This document shows positions 41,172-49,991 of a stretch of 64,000 nt of DNA, piece after piece (the first letter of the stretch is position 1; the number at the start of each line of letters is the position of its first letter). The stretch is from Luteibacter anthropi. GTDB taxonomy: Bacteria > Pseudomonadota > Gammaproteobacteria > Xanthomonadales > Rhodanobacteraceae. Position numbers and translations under genes: made by a program. The notes under the pieces were generated by a model that worked only from the letters and a program-made list of their open reading frames with translations, was not told where the DNA came from and did not search any database. The DNA lies in NCBI RefSeq assembly GCF_011759365.1, contig NZ_JAARLZ010000003.1:372001-436000 (forward strand). The letters are read 5' to 3'.

Positions 41172-41444
41172 ATGCAGCATCAGCACACACATACCCCCAG
41201 CGATCGTCCCCGGTTCTGGCGATCGCGCTACGGCGTGGCGTTCCTCATCATCGCCGCTGTCGCCGCGTATTTCCTGCTCAAGGAGCACACGGCACATGTT
41301 GCCGGCTATCTCCCCTTCCTGCTGCTGGCGGCTTGTCCGCTGATGCACCTGTTCATGCACCGTGGTCACGGCCACGGCGGACACGATCATGCCGCGCGTC
41401 AGGGTGAGGAAGGTGCCGCAGCCTCCAAGGAGCAGAAGCAATGA
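41172..41444 (+). CDS. DUF2933 small membrane protein
   Basis: This 90-residue protein has two membrane segments (about 20-38 and 46-60) flanked by His-rich ends (HQHTHT; HRGHGHGGHDHAA). DUF2933 proteins recur beside copper ATPases and Cop proteins. The His clusters could bind metal. Confidence 0.9.
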   Translation: MQHQHTHTPSDRPRFWRSRYGVAFLIIAAVAAYFLLKEHTAHVAGYLPFLLLAACPLMHLFMHRGHGHGGHDHAARQGEEGAAASKEQKQ

Positions 41445-41557
41445 GTCGAGGCACTCGCACCGTGCGAGCACGCGACGCCGCGCTTGTCTCCTTGCGCGCG
41501 TGCGGCCTGCTGCGATCACCAGACACCAACGGTTAACGGCGGAGGGCACTTGTCACT

Positions 41558-44038
41558 ATGAATTCACCCAGCAAGTCTTCAGGACATGAGCACGCAGGCA
41601 TGGCGGCGGGTGCCACAACGTCCGGCACGCATACCCACCACCATCACGCCAGCCATGCTGGAAGTGACGATGCGGGCGGGCCCTCAAGCCACTCGCAGCC
41701 CGATGCCTCGACACGAGATCCGGTGTGTGGGATGGCGGTCACGGCGGCGTCGGAGCACCGCTCCACGCACTTGGGGAACACGTACCTGTTTTGCAGCACC
41801 GGATGCAAGGCCAAATTCGACGCCGATCCGGCGCGATATGCCAGCGGTGGCGCGGGCATAGGCACAGGCAGCGGCCATGCACCGCATCACCATGCCAGCA
41901 CCGCGATTTCACCGGCCCCGGCGGCATCGCCAACCGCACCCGGAACAATCTACACCTGCCCGATGCACCCGGAGATCCGCCAGGATCATCCGGGAATCTG
42001 CCCCAAGTGCGGGATGACGCTGGAGCCTCTGCTGCCCGACCTCGACGACGACAACCCGGAGTTGCGTGACTTCTCGCGTCGCTTCTGGTGGACCTTGCCG
42101 TTGACGCTCGTGGTCCTGGCGCTGGCGATGCTGGGCGAGCGGCTACACCTGATGGACATGGCTACACAGAGCTGGGTCGAGTTGGTGCTGTCGTTGCCGA
42201 TCGTGCTGTGGGCCGGCTGGCCCTTCTTCTCCCGCGGCTGGCTGTCCGTGGTCAACCGCAGCCCGAACATGTGGACACTGATCGGCCTGGGAACGGGTGC
42301 GGCATTCATCTACAGCGTCGTGGCAACCGTTGCGCCGGAAGTGTTTCCAGCTTCCTTCATGTCCATGGGACGGGTCGGCGTGTATTTCGAGGCCGCCGCC
42401 GTCATCATCTCGCTGACACTGCTCGGCCAGGTGCTGGAACTCAAGGCGCGCTCCCAGACTTCGGCGGCCATCAAGTCGCTGCTGGGGCTGGCGCCCAAGA
42501 CCGCGCGGCGCATCAATGCGGACGGCAGCGAGGAAGACGTGCCGCTCAGCCATGTGCACGTCGGCGATCTGCTGCGCATCCGACCCGGCGAGAAGGTGCC
42601 GGTGGATGGCATCGTGCACGAGGGCAGCAGCTCGATTGACGAATCCATGCTGACCGGCGAACCGCTGCCCGTAAGCAAGCGCGCGGGCGACAAGGTCATC
42701 GGGGCCACACTCAACACCAGCGGCGCGCTGGTCATGCGTTCGGAGCGGATCGGCTCGGACACCGTTCTGTCGCAGATCGTCCAGATGGTCGCCCAGGCGC
42801 AGCGTTCCAAGGCGCCGATGCAACGCATGGCCGATGTCGTTGCCGGCTACTTCGTGATGGCCGTCGTTGCCATTGCGGTCACGACGCTCTTTGTATGGGG
42901 ATTCTTCGGGCCGCAGCCCACCTGGGTCTATGGACTCATCAATGCGGTGGCCGTTCTGATCATCGCCTGCCCGTGCGCGCTGGGTCTGGCCACGCCGATG
43001 TCGATCATGGTCGCAACGGGCCGTGGCGCCACGCAGGGCGTGCTATTCCGCGATGCCGCGGCGATCGAGAATCTTCGCAAGGTCGATACCCTCGTCATCG
43101 ACAAGACAGGAACCCTGACCGAAGGCCGACCTGCTTTCGATCAGGTCGTCGCAGCACCCGGCTTTACGAACGATGAGGTGCTGCGTCTTGCGGCCAGCCT
43201 GGACCAGGGCAGTGAACACCCCCTGGCCGACGCCATCGTGCAGGCCGCGCGTGCCCAGGGCCTCCAACTCGTGAAGCCTCAGAGCTTTGAATCGGGAACC
43301 GGCATCGGCGTGCGCGGAAAGGTTGAGCACCGGCAACTCGCGTTGGGCAACACAGTGCTGATGGAACAGTCTGGCGTATCGGTGGAACCGCTCGTACCCC
43401 AGGCCGAAGCTCTGCGCGGCGAAGGGGCAAGCGTCATGTACTTGGCTGTGGACGGGCAGCTCGCGGGCTTGCTCGCCGTATCCGATCCGGTCAAGGGCAG
43501 CACCCCCGAGGCCCTGGCCGCGTTGAAGGCTGCGGGCCTGCGGGTCATCATGGCCACCGGGGACGGGCAGACCACCGCCAAAGCCGTCGGTGCACGCCTA
43601 GGCATCGACGAGGTGCATGGTGAGGTCAAGCCGGCGGACAAGCTCATGTTGATCGAGCGGCTGCAGAAAGAAGGACGCATCGTCGCCATGGCCGGAGACG
43701 GCATCAACGACGCGCCGGCCTTGGCGAAGGCAGACGTGGGCATCGCCATGGGAACGGGGACCGACGTGGCGATGAACAGCGCCCAGGTCACGCTGGTCAA
43801 GGGCGACCTGCGTGGCATCGCTGTCGCTCGCACGCTCTCGGTGAGTACCGTGCGCAACATGAAGCAGAACCTCATGTTCGCCTTCCTCTACAACGCGCTG
43901 GGCATCCCCATCGCCGCCGGGGTTCTCTATCCCCTCACGGGCTGGCTGCTGTCGCCGCTGATCGCAGCATTGGCGATGAGCCTGAGTTCGGCGTCGGTCG
44001 TTGGCAACGCCTTGCGCCTGAGAGCGAGCCGACTGTGA
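41558..44038 (+). CDS. copA2: Copper-translocating P1B-type ATPase with YHS domain
   Basis: This 826-residue inner-membrane pump has no CxxC HMA domain at the N-terminus. Instead it has a His-rich leader, a YHS-type domain (DPVCGMAV, about residues 50-95) and a heavy-metal-binding motif YTCPMHPEI ... CPKCGM (about 131-155). Core motifs are TGEP (A domain), CPC (471-473) in the membrane, DKTGT (about 515), SEHP and GDGINDAP (about 713). It exports Cu(I) or Ag(I). The symbol only marks it as distinct from the oxidase CopA. Confidence 0.95.
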   Translation: MNSPSKSSGHEHAGMAAGATTSGTHTHHHHASHAGSDDAGGPSSHSQPDASTRDPVCGMAVTAASEHRSTHLGNTYLFCSTGCKAKFDADPARYASGGAGIGTGSGHAPHHHASTAISPAPAASPTAPGTIYTCPMHPEIRQDHPGICPKCGMTLEPLLPDLDDDNPELRDFSRRFWWTLPLTLVVLALAMLGERLHLMDMATQSWVELVLSLPIVLWAGWPFFSRGWLSVVNRSPNMWTLIGLGTGAAFIYSVVATVAPEVFPASFMSMGRVGVYFEAAAVIISLTLLGQVLELKARSQTSAAIKSLLGLAPKTARRINADGSEEDVPLSHVHVGDLLRIRPGEKVPVDGIVHEGSSSIDESMLTGEPLPVSKRAGDKVIGATLNTSGALVMRSERIGSDTVLSQIVQMVAQAQRSKAPMQRMADVVAGYFVMAVVAIAVTTLFVWGFFGPQPTWVYGLINAVAVLIIACPCALGLATPMSIMVATGRGATQGVLFRDAAAIENLRKVDTLVIDKTGTLTEGRPAFDQVVAAPGFTNDEVLRLAASLDQGSEHPLADAIVQAARAQGLQLVKPQSFESGTGIGVRGKVEHRQLALGNTVLMEQSGVSVEPLVPQAEALRGEGASVMYLAVDGQLAGLLAVSDPVKGSTPEALAALKAAGLRVIMATGDGQTTAKAVGARLGIDEVHGEVKPADKLMLIERLQKEGRIVAMAGDGINDAPALAKADVGIAMGTGTDVAMNSAQVTLVKGDLRGIAVARTLSVSTVRNMKQNLMFAFLYNALGIPIAAGVLYPLTGWLLSPLIAALAMSLSSASVVGNALRLRASRL

Positions 44039-44179
44039 CCGGATTTTCTTTCTGAACCTACAGGAGCCTGCTATCGCCCAGCGAACCGTTTCTTTCGTTC
44101 CACGCCGTTGCGAAGGTGCAAGCCTTATCTCGGCACTTCGTTCTTAAACCACTCCTCACACATCAAGGTAGAAATCTCT

Positions 44180-44566
44180 ATGACCCGTTCACATTTCATC
44201 GCCAAGCTCGTCGCGCCGATCGCTGCTGGTCTGTTCGCCACCGCCGCATTCGCGCATCCTTCGCTGGTGTCTTCAACGCCAGCCGACAAGTCGCAGGTTT
44301 CCGCGCCAGCCACCATCGAGCTGAAGTTCTCCGAAACGCTGGTGCCGCAGTTCTCCGCCGCGAGCCTTGTCATGACTGGCATGCCGGGAATGGCGAGCCA
44401 TGGCCCGATGAAGATCAACGCCAGCGTCGCGGGTGCCGGCGACGGCAAGACCATGGTCATCACGCCAGCACAGGCGCTCCAGCCCGGCGACTATCGCGTC
44501 GAATGGCGTGCCGTCTCCTCGGACACGCATCCGATCACGGGTAACGTCACCTTCAAGGTGAAGTAA
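44180..44566 (+). CDS. copC: Periplasmic copper-binding protein CopC
   Basis: This 128-residue protein has a signal peptide cleaved before HPSLVSSTPAD, which makes His the first mature residue as in CopC proteins with the N-terminal Cu(II) site. The Met motif MTGMPGM and the DTHPITG ending are typical. It supplies copper to CopD, encoded 4 bases downstream. Confidence 0.95.
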   Translation: MTRSHFIAKLVAPIAAGLFATAAFAHPSLVSSTPADKSQVSAPATIELKFSETLVPQFSAASLVMTGMPGMASHGPMKINASVAGAGDGKTMVITPAQALQPGDYRVEWRAVSSDTHPITGNVTFKVK

Positions 44567-44570
44567 GCCC

Positions 44571-45497
44571 ATGGCCGGGGATTGGTTGACCATCGTCCTG
44601 CGCCTGGCGCTTTATCTGGACCTGGCGGCGGCGTTTGGCGTCGCCATGTTCGGACTCTATGCTTTGGGCAACGACGAGCGATCCTCGACGATCTCGCGCC
44701 GCTATCGCGTCCTCATTGGCGCATCCGCTGCCATCGGCATTGCCCTGTCGATGTGGGGCATGACGGTCATGGCCAAGGCCATGTCCGGCGCCCAAAGCTA
44801 CGCGGAGCTGTCAACGCACGTTTTCGACATGCTCATTACGGGCACGCACATGGGCATCGCCTGGTGCATTCGCATCCTCGCGCTGTTGGTGTGTGTGCTC
44901 GTCGCAATGTTGAAATTGAACGCTACCTTGCGATTTGCAGTGATGGCGCTCTCCACCGGCGTGGCGCTGGCGACCCTTGCGTGGGCAGGCCACGGCGCCA
45001 TGGACGACGGCGTTCGCGGCTACATCCATCTTGCGTCGGATATCACCCACCTCTGGGCAGCGGGCGCTTGGGTGGGCGCATTGTTGGCGTTCTTGATGCT
45101 GGCATCCCACAAGCGGGATGTCGCGCAAGACCCGGTAGCGGTCCTCAGTCGGACGTCGAATGGCTTTGCTCGCATAGGTACAGCGATCGTGGCTGCACTC
45201 GTCGTGAGTGGAACTCTCAATTACCTGTTGATCGCCGGACCATCGTTTGATCCGCTCATCTCGACGCTGTATGGCCGGCTGCTGATGGTAAAGCTCCTGC
45301 TTTTCGCAGGCATGCTGGCGTTGGCTGCTGCCAATCGGTATCGGTTGAGCCCGAGCCTGGAGGCAGCTTTGAAGGCAGGCAATCGCGCACAGGCAGTCAT
45401 CAAGCTTAGGCAGAGTCTGTTCACGGAGGCAACCTTGGCCGTTTTGGTTCTGGCGAGCGTTGCATGGCTTGGCATCTTGTCTCCCACTGGAACCTAA
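44571..45497 (+). CDS. copD: Inner-membrane copper protein CopD
   Basis: This 308-residue protein has eight hydrophobic segments and matches the CopD/PcoD family, with conserved His in GHGAMDD and HLWAAGAWVGAL. It is thought to take copper from CopC across the inner membrane. It follows copC by 4 bases. Confidence 0.93.
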   Translation: MAGDWLTIVLRLALYLDLAAAFGVAMFGLYALGNDERSSTISRRYRVLIGASAAIGIALSMWGMTVMAKAMSGAQSYAELSTHVFDMLITGTHMGIAWCIRILALLVCVLVAMLKLNATLRFAVMALSTGVALATLAWAGHGAMDDGVRGYIHLASDITHLWAAGAWVGALLAFLMLASHKRDVAQDPVAVLSRTSNGFARIGTAIVAALVVSGTLNYLLIAGPSFDPLISTLYGRLLMVKLLLFAGMLALAAANRYRLSPSLEAALKAGNRAQAVIKLRQSLFTEATLAVLVLASVAWLGILSPTGT

Positions 45498-45531
45498 TCC
45501 TTCATGGGCGGCAGATGACAGCGCATGAATT

Positions 45532-45540
45532 GAATGTAAT
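45532..45540 (+). promoter_or_regulatory. Candidate CopR half-site before copK
   Basis: GAATGTAAT repeats the right arm of the CopR-box candidate at 37566-37581, with a degenerate left arm (4 of 7 matches at 45525-45531). It lies 86 bases before copK, in a 128-base gap that gives room for a separate promoter. Confidence 0.5.
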
Positions 45541-45625
45541 GCACGGGTAAGCCCTCTGTAGACCGCCTGCTTCTACATTTAACGACGCGGCGCAAGTTGT
45601 CGTCGTTTTTACAAAGGAGTCGATC

Positions 45626-45910
45626 ATGAAATCGCAAATTGTCATTGCCGCCCTGTTGAGCGCTCTCTCCGTGCCAGCCTTCGCCGGTCATGCAGCAGCC
45701 CAAGCAGCCAAGGAGATGGTTCCCTTGGCTGACGGGGGAACGCTGTACATCTTCAAGGACGGAAAGATGGCACAGGAAAGCCGCTTCGGGCGCGCCGTCT
45801 ATCTCAATGTCGGGGCTTCGGTGTCGACGAAGGATGGGCGCAACATCGCGATCACCAGCAATGAAGTCGCTCGCCTCGGCTCGCTGCTACAAAAAGAGCA
45901 CGGCGGATGA
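45626..45910 (+). CDS. copK: CopK family periplasmic copper protein
   Basis: This 94-residue protein has a signal peptide cleaved near PAFAGHA and a small beta-rich domain (LADGGTLYIFKDGKMAQESRF ... GRNIAITSNEV) like CopK of Cupriavidus, a Cu(I)-binding protein made at high copper. It has fewer Met than the reference CopK. AAAGGAG precedes the ATG. Confidence 0.78.
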   Translation: MKSQIVIAALLSALSVPAFAGHAAAQAAKEMVPLADGGTLYIFKDGKMAQESRFGRAVYLNVGASVSTKDGRNIAITSNEVARLGSLLQKEHGG

Positions 45911-46141
45911 CGCCGCGGGTGTGCGGTGCTTTTCAAAGCTTCTGCACAGTGTGACAGAGACGCGCGCCCCGATTGGGCGCGCGCGATTGGGACGCGTCAC
46001 GAGCAACCACGAGCGCTCAAGATGCCAGTTTTTGCGATGTCAAGCGCATCAACTTCCCTGGAATGGATCCAGCCTCCACATCCACCGTGATTCGTCCACG
46101 GGACATCTTGCGCGAATGAGAACCTGCGAGGAGCCCGATTT

Positions 46142-47032
46142 ATGGAGTTGCGTCATCTACGATGCTTTGTCGTCTTGGCAGAGGAGTTGCATTTCACGCG
46201 GGCGGCCGAGAGGCTGCATATAGAGCAACCCCCCTTGTCTCGCGCGATCAAGGAATTGGAAGATGAGCTTGGGGTCACGCTGTTTGACCGCGACCGCAGG
46301 GGTACACGGCTGACCGTGGCGGGGGCGGCATTCTTGCAGGACACCCGCCGACTCTTCACTGTCCTGGAGCAAGCGCGTGAGAATGCCAGAGCCATTGCCG
46401 CGGGCCTGAGGGGCAGCCTGCGCATTGCAATTTCCGATGGTGCGATGGACCCACGACTATCGGCGTTCCTAGCTCGTTGCCGCGCGGAAGAGCCCGAGGT
46501 CGAGATACGTCTCTCCGAGGTACCGCTGACCGAGCAGATACGGGGCCTACGGTCTGGCGACTTCACGATCGGATTTGCACACGCGGCGGATGTTGGCGAA
46601 GGCATCGTGGCTGAACCGATCTGGCGAGACCCGATTGTGATCGCCGTGCCAGCGCGGCACTCGCTTCTTGCGCACAAGCAAGTTCCGCTCAACGAACTTC
46701 AGGGTCACCCACTGGTTCTGTGCGACAAACTGGCCTGCGAAGGCTACTGCCGAGAACTAAATCGGCTGCTACAGGTTCTGGAACACAGGCTCAACGTTGT
46801 CGAAGAAGTGTCGTCGCTGGACATGATGCTAACGCTGGTCGGCGCAGGCTATGGGATTGGTTTCATGACAGCGACCAAGATTCCCATCAGCCAGAGGCCG
46901 GACGTGGTGATTCGCCCTCTGGCGCAGGACACGGCGGTAATCACAACCTATCTGCTTCGGCCAGAAAGCAGCAACTCATCGGTTTCGCTGGATCGCTTCA
47001 TGGAACGTCTGCGAGGACCTCCGGATGACTAA
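46142..47032 (+). CDS. LysR family regulator
   Basis: This 296-residue regulator has the N-terminal winged helix (MELRHLRCFVVLAEELHFTR, recognition helix about 29-48) and a substrate-binding domain. The effector is unknown. It is related in its C-terminal half to the orphan sensor domain at 47450-48091. GAGGAG precedes the ATG. Confidence 0.92.
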   Translation: MELRHLRCFVVLAEELHFTRAAERLHIEQPPLSRAIKELEDELGVTLFDRDRRGTRLTVAGAAFLQDTRRLFTVLEQARENARAIAAGLRGSLRIAISDGAMDPRLSAFLARCRAEEPEVEIRLSEVPLTEQIRGLRSGDFTIGFAHAADVGEGIVAEPIWRDPIVIAVPARHSLLAHKQVPLNELQGHPLVLCDKLACEGYCRELNRLLQVLEHRLNVVEEVSSLDMMLTLVGAGYGIGFMTATKIPISQRPDVVIRPLAQDTAVITTYLLRPESSNSSVSLDRFMERLRGPPDD

Positions 47033-47036
47033 AGCG

Positions 47037-47342
47037 TCAATGCCCATCTGAATCGTGCGCCGCAGCACGAAGATTGCGTTCGGCTGCGCTGACGAGTTCC
47101 GCAGCACTAAGCTTGAGTCCGGCGGCGATTCTTAAGATCAGAGCGAGAGTGGGCATGTGCTCCCCACGCTCTATTTTGCCCATGTGCGATCGCTCGATCC
47201 CTGCTTTCGCAGCCAGTTCTTCCTGAGCAATACCTTGCGTCAGGCGGGCGACACGAACGGCCGCTCCGAATGCCAACGCTGGCTCGGCGTCGAAAGTGGT
47301 AGTGCCTGGGGGACGGCCTCGTCGGACAGTTCGCTTCTCCAT
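47037..47342 (-). CDS. XRE family helix-turn-helix regulator
   Basis: This 101-residue protein has a Cro/CI-type HTH (GIAQEELAAKAGIERSHMGK about residues 37-56) after a basic N-terminus (KRTVRRGRPPG). It converges on the LysR gene and is divergent from the orphan sensor-domain gene, with three TTAAC half-sites between. It probably represses one or both. Confidence 0.9.
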   Translation of the reverse strand: MEKRTVRRGRPPGTTTFDAEPALAFGAAVRVARLTQGIAQEELAAKAGIERSHMGKIERGEHMPTLALILRIAAGLKLSAAELVSAAERNLRAAAHDSDGH

Positions 47343-47371
47343 CCTTGGAAGCGTCGAACAGTCCCGACAAT

Positions 47372-47391
47372 TTAACCACGTTAAGTTTAAC
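47372..47391. promoter_or_regulatory. Triple half-site operator in the XRE / sensor-domain gap
   Basis: TTAAC (47372-47376), GTTAA (47380-47384) and TTAAC (47387-47391) alternate in orientation with spacers of 3 and 2 bases, forming two overlapping palindromes. A likely binding site for the XRE protein. Confidence 0.6.
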
Positions 47392-47449
47392 TCAAACTAG
47401 CTATCATGAAGACTTTCCATCCTTGTCTTATCGCTTCTTGGGGCCTCTC

Positions 47450-48091
47450 ATGCACGACGCCACCAGCCCACGCCCACAGCTCAGGCTCGCCATAGCGCCT
47501 GGTGTGGCCTCTTCGAACCTAGCTGCATTGCTTGCCCTGCAGCGCGCGGAGGAGCCCGAAGTTTTTATGGAATTTAATGAGGTTACGACGAGCGATCTCA
47601 TTACAGGCCTCTACAAACGGCGCTTCGACGTCGGCCTTTCTCTGAAGCAGGTGAGCGATTCTTCGCTGAAGAGTCTTTCTCTTTGGTTTGAGGCGACAGC
47701 TCTTGCCACGCCGCTGGGATACCCACTGCTCCGGCAGCAGTCAATCAGAATAGACGAACTTAAGGAGCACTCCGTGTTTCGATGGAAGGCCGAATATTCT
47801 CCTTCGCTGGACCAGTACCTGTCCTCCATGTCATCAACGGAAAGGCCGAATGTCCAGCATGTCAGTTCTTTTGAGATGTTGTTGCTCTGGGTCGCAGCTG
47901 GATATGGCGTAGGGATTTCTTCGCGATCACGCATCGAAACCGCTAGCCAGTGCGGAATCTGCACGCGTCCAATAGCCGATGGCCCCTACGAGGTCATTAC
48001 GCACCTGCAGCGACTCTCGGGACAGACGAATCTTGTAGCTGATCGATTTGAGCTTAGAGCCTTGCGAGTTGCCGAGGCGCGTAAAGCATGA
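47450..48091 (+). CDS. Orphan LysR substrate-binding domain protein without HTH
   Basis: This 213-residue protein is a LysR-type effector-binding domain from its first residues (PQLRLAIAPGVASSNLAALL) with no DNA-binding domain. FEMLLLWVAAGYGVGISSRS parallels LDMMLTLVGAGYGIGFMTAT of the full LysR at 46142. The ATG at 47450 starts exactly at the domain. It may be a decoy or partner of the full LysR, or a decayed regulator. Confidence 0.8.
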   Translation: MHDATSPRPQLRLAIAPGVASSNLAALLALQRAEEPEVFMEFNEVTTSDLITGLYKRRFDVGLSLKQVSDSSLKSLSLWFEATALATPLGYPLLRQQSIRIDELKEHSVFRWKAEYSPSLDQYLSSMSSTERPNVQHVSSFEMLLLWVAAGYGVGISSRSRIETASQCGICTRPIADGPYEVITHLQRLSGQTNLVADRFELRALRVAEARKA

Positions 48092-48233
48092 CAGCCACGT
48101 GCGGTGCCCGCCCTTGCCGGTGGATTTGCAGTGGATGCCGGTTCGGGCCAAGGCGCCGTCCAGACGCATCAATTCATCCTGGAAACTGACCTTGATCAAT
48201 TCAACTCCCCACAACTTCCAATAGTATGTCCAC

Positions 48234-48689
48234 ATGATCGGCTTAAGGCGCCTTCTCGCAAGATGGAGCCGCTGGATTACCAGCGGCCTAGTCGTAACCT
48301 TGCTTTTCTCGCAGGTTGCGATGGCGATGTACGTCTGTCCCAAGCCAGACCCGAGGGCATCTGTGGAAACCACGCAAATGCGTGCCACGATCTCGATGCA
48401 GCAGGCTGACAAGTTGCCAATGTCGGATTGCACCGGCATGCCTGATTCCATGGACAGCGAAGCGCCACAGTTGTGCCACGCTCATTGCAGTGGCGATCGG
48501 GAGTCGGCGCTTTCATGGCAGGGGCTGGACATTCAGTTTCTCGCGGCGCACGTGATGTGGCTCGCCAACTCGCTGCCCGGGTTGGTTCTCGACCGGGTAG
48601 CCCTCAGGCGGCACGTTACCTACATTCCTCCCAATCCCCGCGCGGGCTTTCCGCCGATCTACCTCACGTTCCAAGTCCTGCGGAATTGA
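48234..48689 (+). CDS. Exported Cys/Met-containing protein before cusC
   Basis: This 151-residue protein has a signal peptide or anchor (about 14-32, LVVTLLFSQVAMAM) and several possible copper ligands (YVCPKPD; SDCTGMPDSMD; LCHAHCSGD), ending PPIYLTFQVLRN. Proteins with such an ending sit before cus/czc efflux operons. Function unknown; a periplasmic copper role is inferred. Confidence 0.68.
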   Translation: MIGLRRLLARWSRWITSGLVVTLLFSQVAMAMYVCPKPDPRASVETTQMRATISMQQADKLPMSDCTGMPDSMDSEAPQLCHAHCSGDRESALSWQGLDIQFLAAHVMWLANSLPGLVLDRVALRRHVTYIPPNPRAGFPPIYLTFQVLRN

Positions 48690-48782
48690 TTTATGTGTCC
48701 GTGCTCGCCGCGCACCGATGCGGCAGACCACGTGATTTCGTGAACACCAATTCCGAGGACAACCATGTTTACTCCCTTTTTT

Positions 48783-49956
48783 GGCGCCCCCGAGGGATGC
48801 TCTGAACAATTCCTCGGCGACAATAGCGCAAGGTTCGACGGATGACGACGATGCAGCTGAGCTTCGGGGACGCGGAACACACGGGCAAGCGGAAGAAGAC
48901 GCGACGCGAGATCTTCCTGGCGGAGATGGAGCAGGTTGTGCCGTGGAACGCATTGCTGGCGCTGATCGCACCGCACTACCCGAAGATGGGCCAGCGTGGC
49001 CGGCAGCCGTACGCGCTGGCGACGATGCTGCGCATCCACTTCCTGCAGCAGTGGTACGCGCTCAGTGACCCGGCCATGGAAGAGGCGCTGTACGACACGG
49101 CGGTGATGCGCCGCTTCGCCCGCCTCAGCGGGCTGGACAACATTCCGGACGAGACCACGATCTTCAGCTTCCGCCGGCTGCTGGAGACGCATGATCTGGC
49201 GCCGCAGCTCCTGGAGCGCGTGAACGCGCACCTGGCGCGCAAGGGCCAGAGCTTGAAGGCCGGCACGATCGTGGACGCCACGATCATCGCGGCGCCGAGT
49301 TCGACCAAGAACAGGGACGGCAAGCGCGATCCGGAGATGCACCAGACGAAGAAGGGCAACCAGTGGCACTTCGGGATGAAGGCGCACATTGGCGTGGACG
49401 AGGAGTCGGGCCTGGTGCACCACGTGGAGTGCACGGCGGCGAACGTCAACGACGTGACGCAGGTGCACAAGCTGCTGCACGGCAAGGAAGACACAATCTG
49501 CGGCGACAGCGGCTACACGGGCGCGGACAAGCGCGAGGAGCTGCAAGGCGTGGAGGCTGCGTTCTGGATCGCGGAGAAGCCGTCGAAGCTTCGTGCGATG
49601 AAGAACAAGCGTGATCGCAAATACGCCGAACGCTGGGAGCACTTCAAGGCCAGCCTGCGGGCGAAGGTGGAGCATCCGTTCCGAGTGGTGAAGCGGCAGT
49701 TCGGTTACACCAAGGTGCGCTATCGCGGGTTGGCGAAGAACACGGCGCAGGTGTTGACGCTGTTCGCGCTGTCGAATCTGTGGATGGCGCGGCGACGTCT
49801 GTTGCTGCCGACGGGGTAAATCCGTCTGTTGGACGGGGAAAGCCGTCGAAAAGCGTCAGAAACGGCGCAAAATCCATCATATCGAGGTCGACTTGGCGCC
49901 TTGACGCTGAAATCCAAGCATCAGAGCGCTTTGATCAGACCTTCCCGAGGGGCGCC
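48783..49956 (+). mobile_element. IS5-family insertion sequence
   Basis: About 1.17 kb. The left end GGGATGCTCTGAACAA (48794-48809) matches the complement of the right end (49931-49946) at 13 of 16 positions. GGCGCCCC at 48783-48790 matches the complement of 49949-49956, extending the inverted repeat with one gap. No clear target duplication is seen, so the exact ends are uncertain. Confidence 0.85.
48842..49819 (+). CDS. IS5-family transposase
   Basis: This 325-residue DDE transposase is complete: the first Asp is in GTIVDATIIAAPSS, the second in ICGDSGYTGADKRE and the Glu in KVEHPFRVVKRQFG. The N-terminal DUF772-type domain has RQPYALATMLRIHFLQQWY. The ATG overlaps the TGA of a 26-codon frame that begins at 48765 outside the IS. 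Confidence 0.95.
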   Translation: MTTMQLSFGDAEHTGKRKKTRREIFLAEMEQVVPWNALLALIAPHYPKMGQRGRQPYALATMLRIHFLQQWYALSDPAMEEALYDTAVMRRFARLSGLDNIPDETTIFSFRRLLETHDLAPQLLERVNAHLARKGQSLKAGTIVDATIIAAPSSTKNRDGKRDPEMHQTKKGNQWHFGMKAHIGVDEESGLVHHVECTAANVNDVTQVHKLLHGKEDTICGDSGYTGADKREELQGVEAAFWIAEKPSKLRAMKNKRDRKYAERWEHFKASLRAKVEHPFRVVKRQFGYTKVRYRGLAKNTAQVLTLFALSNLWMARRRLLLPTG

Positions 49957-49991
49957 CGTCAGCGTACGGCCGAGGCACAACGCCGGCCTCG

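Noticed and set aside
41451..41465. Palindrome CTCGCAC-C-GTGCGAG before the copper ATPase as an operator
   Set aside because: It is short and GC-rich, has no match elsewhere in the window and does not resemble the CopR sites.
45961..45983. GC-rich hairpin after copK as a terminator
   Set aside because: The 9-bp stem (CGCGCGCCC with GGGCGCGCG) has no T-run, so it was not listed as an intrinsic terminator, although it could have some effect.
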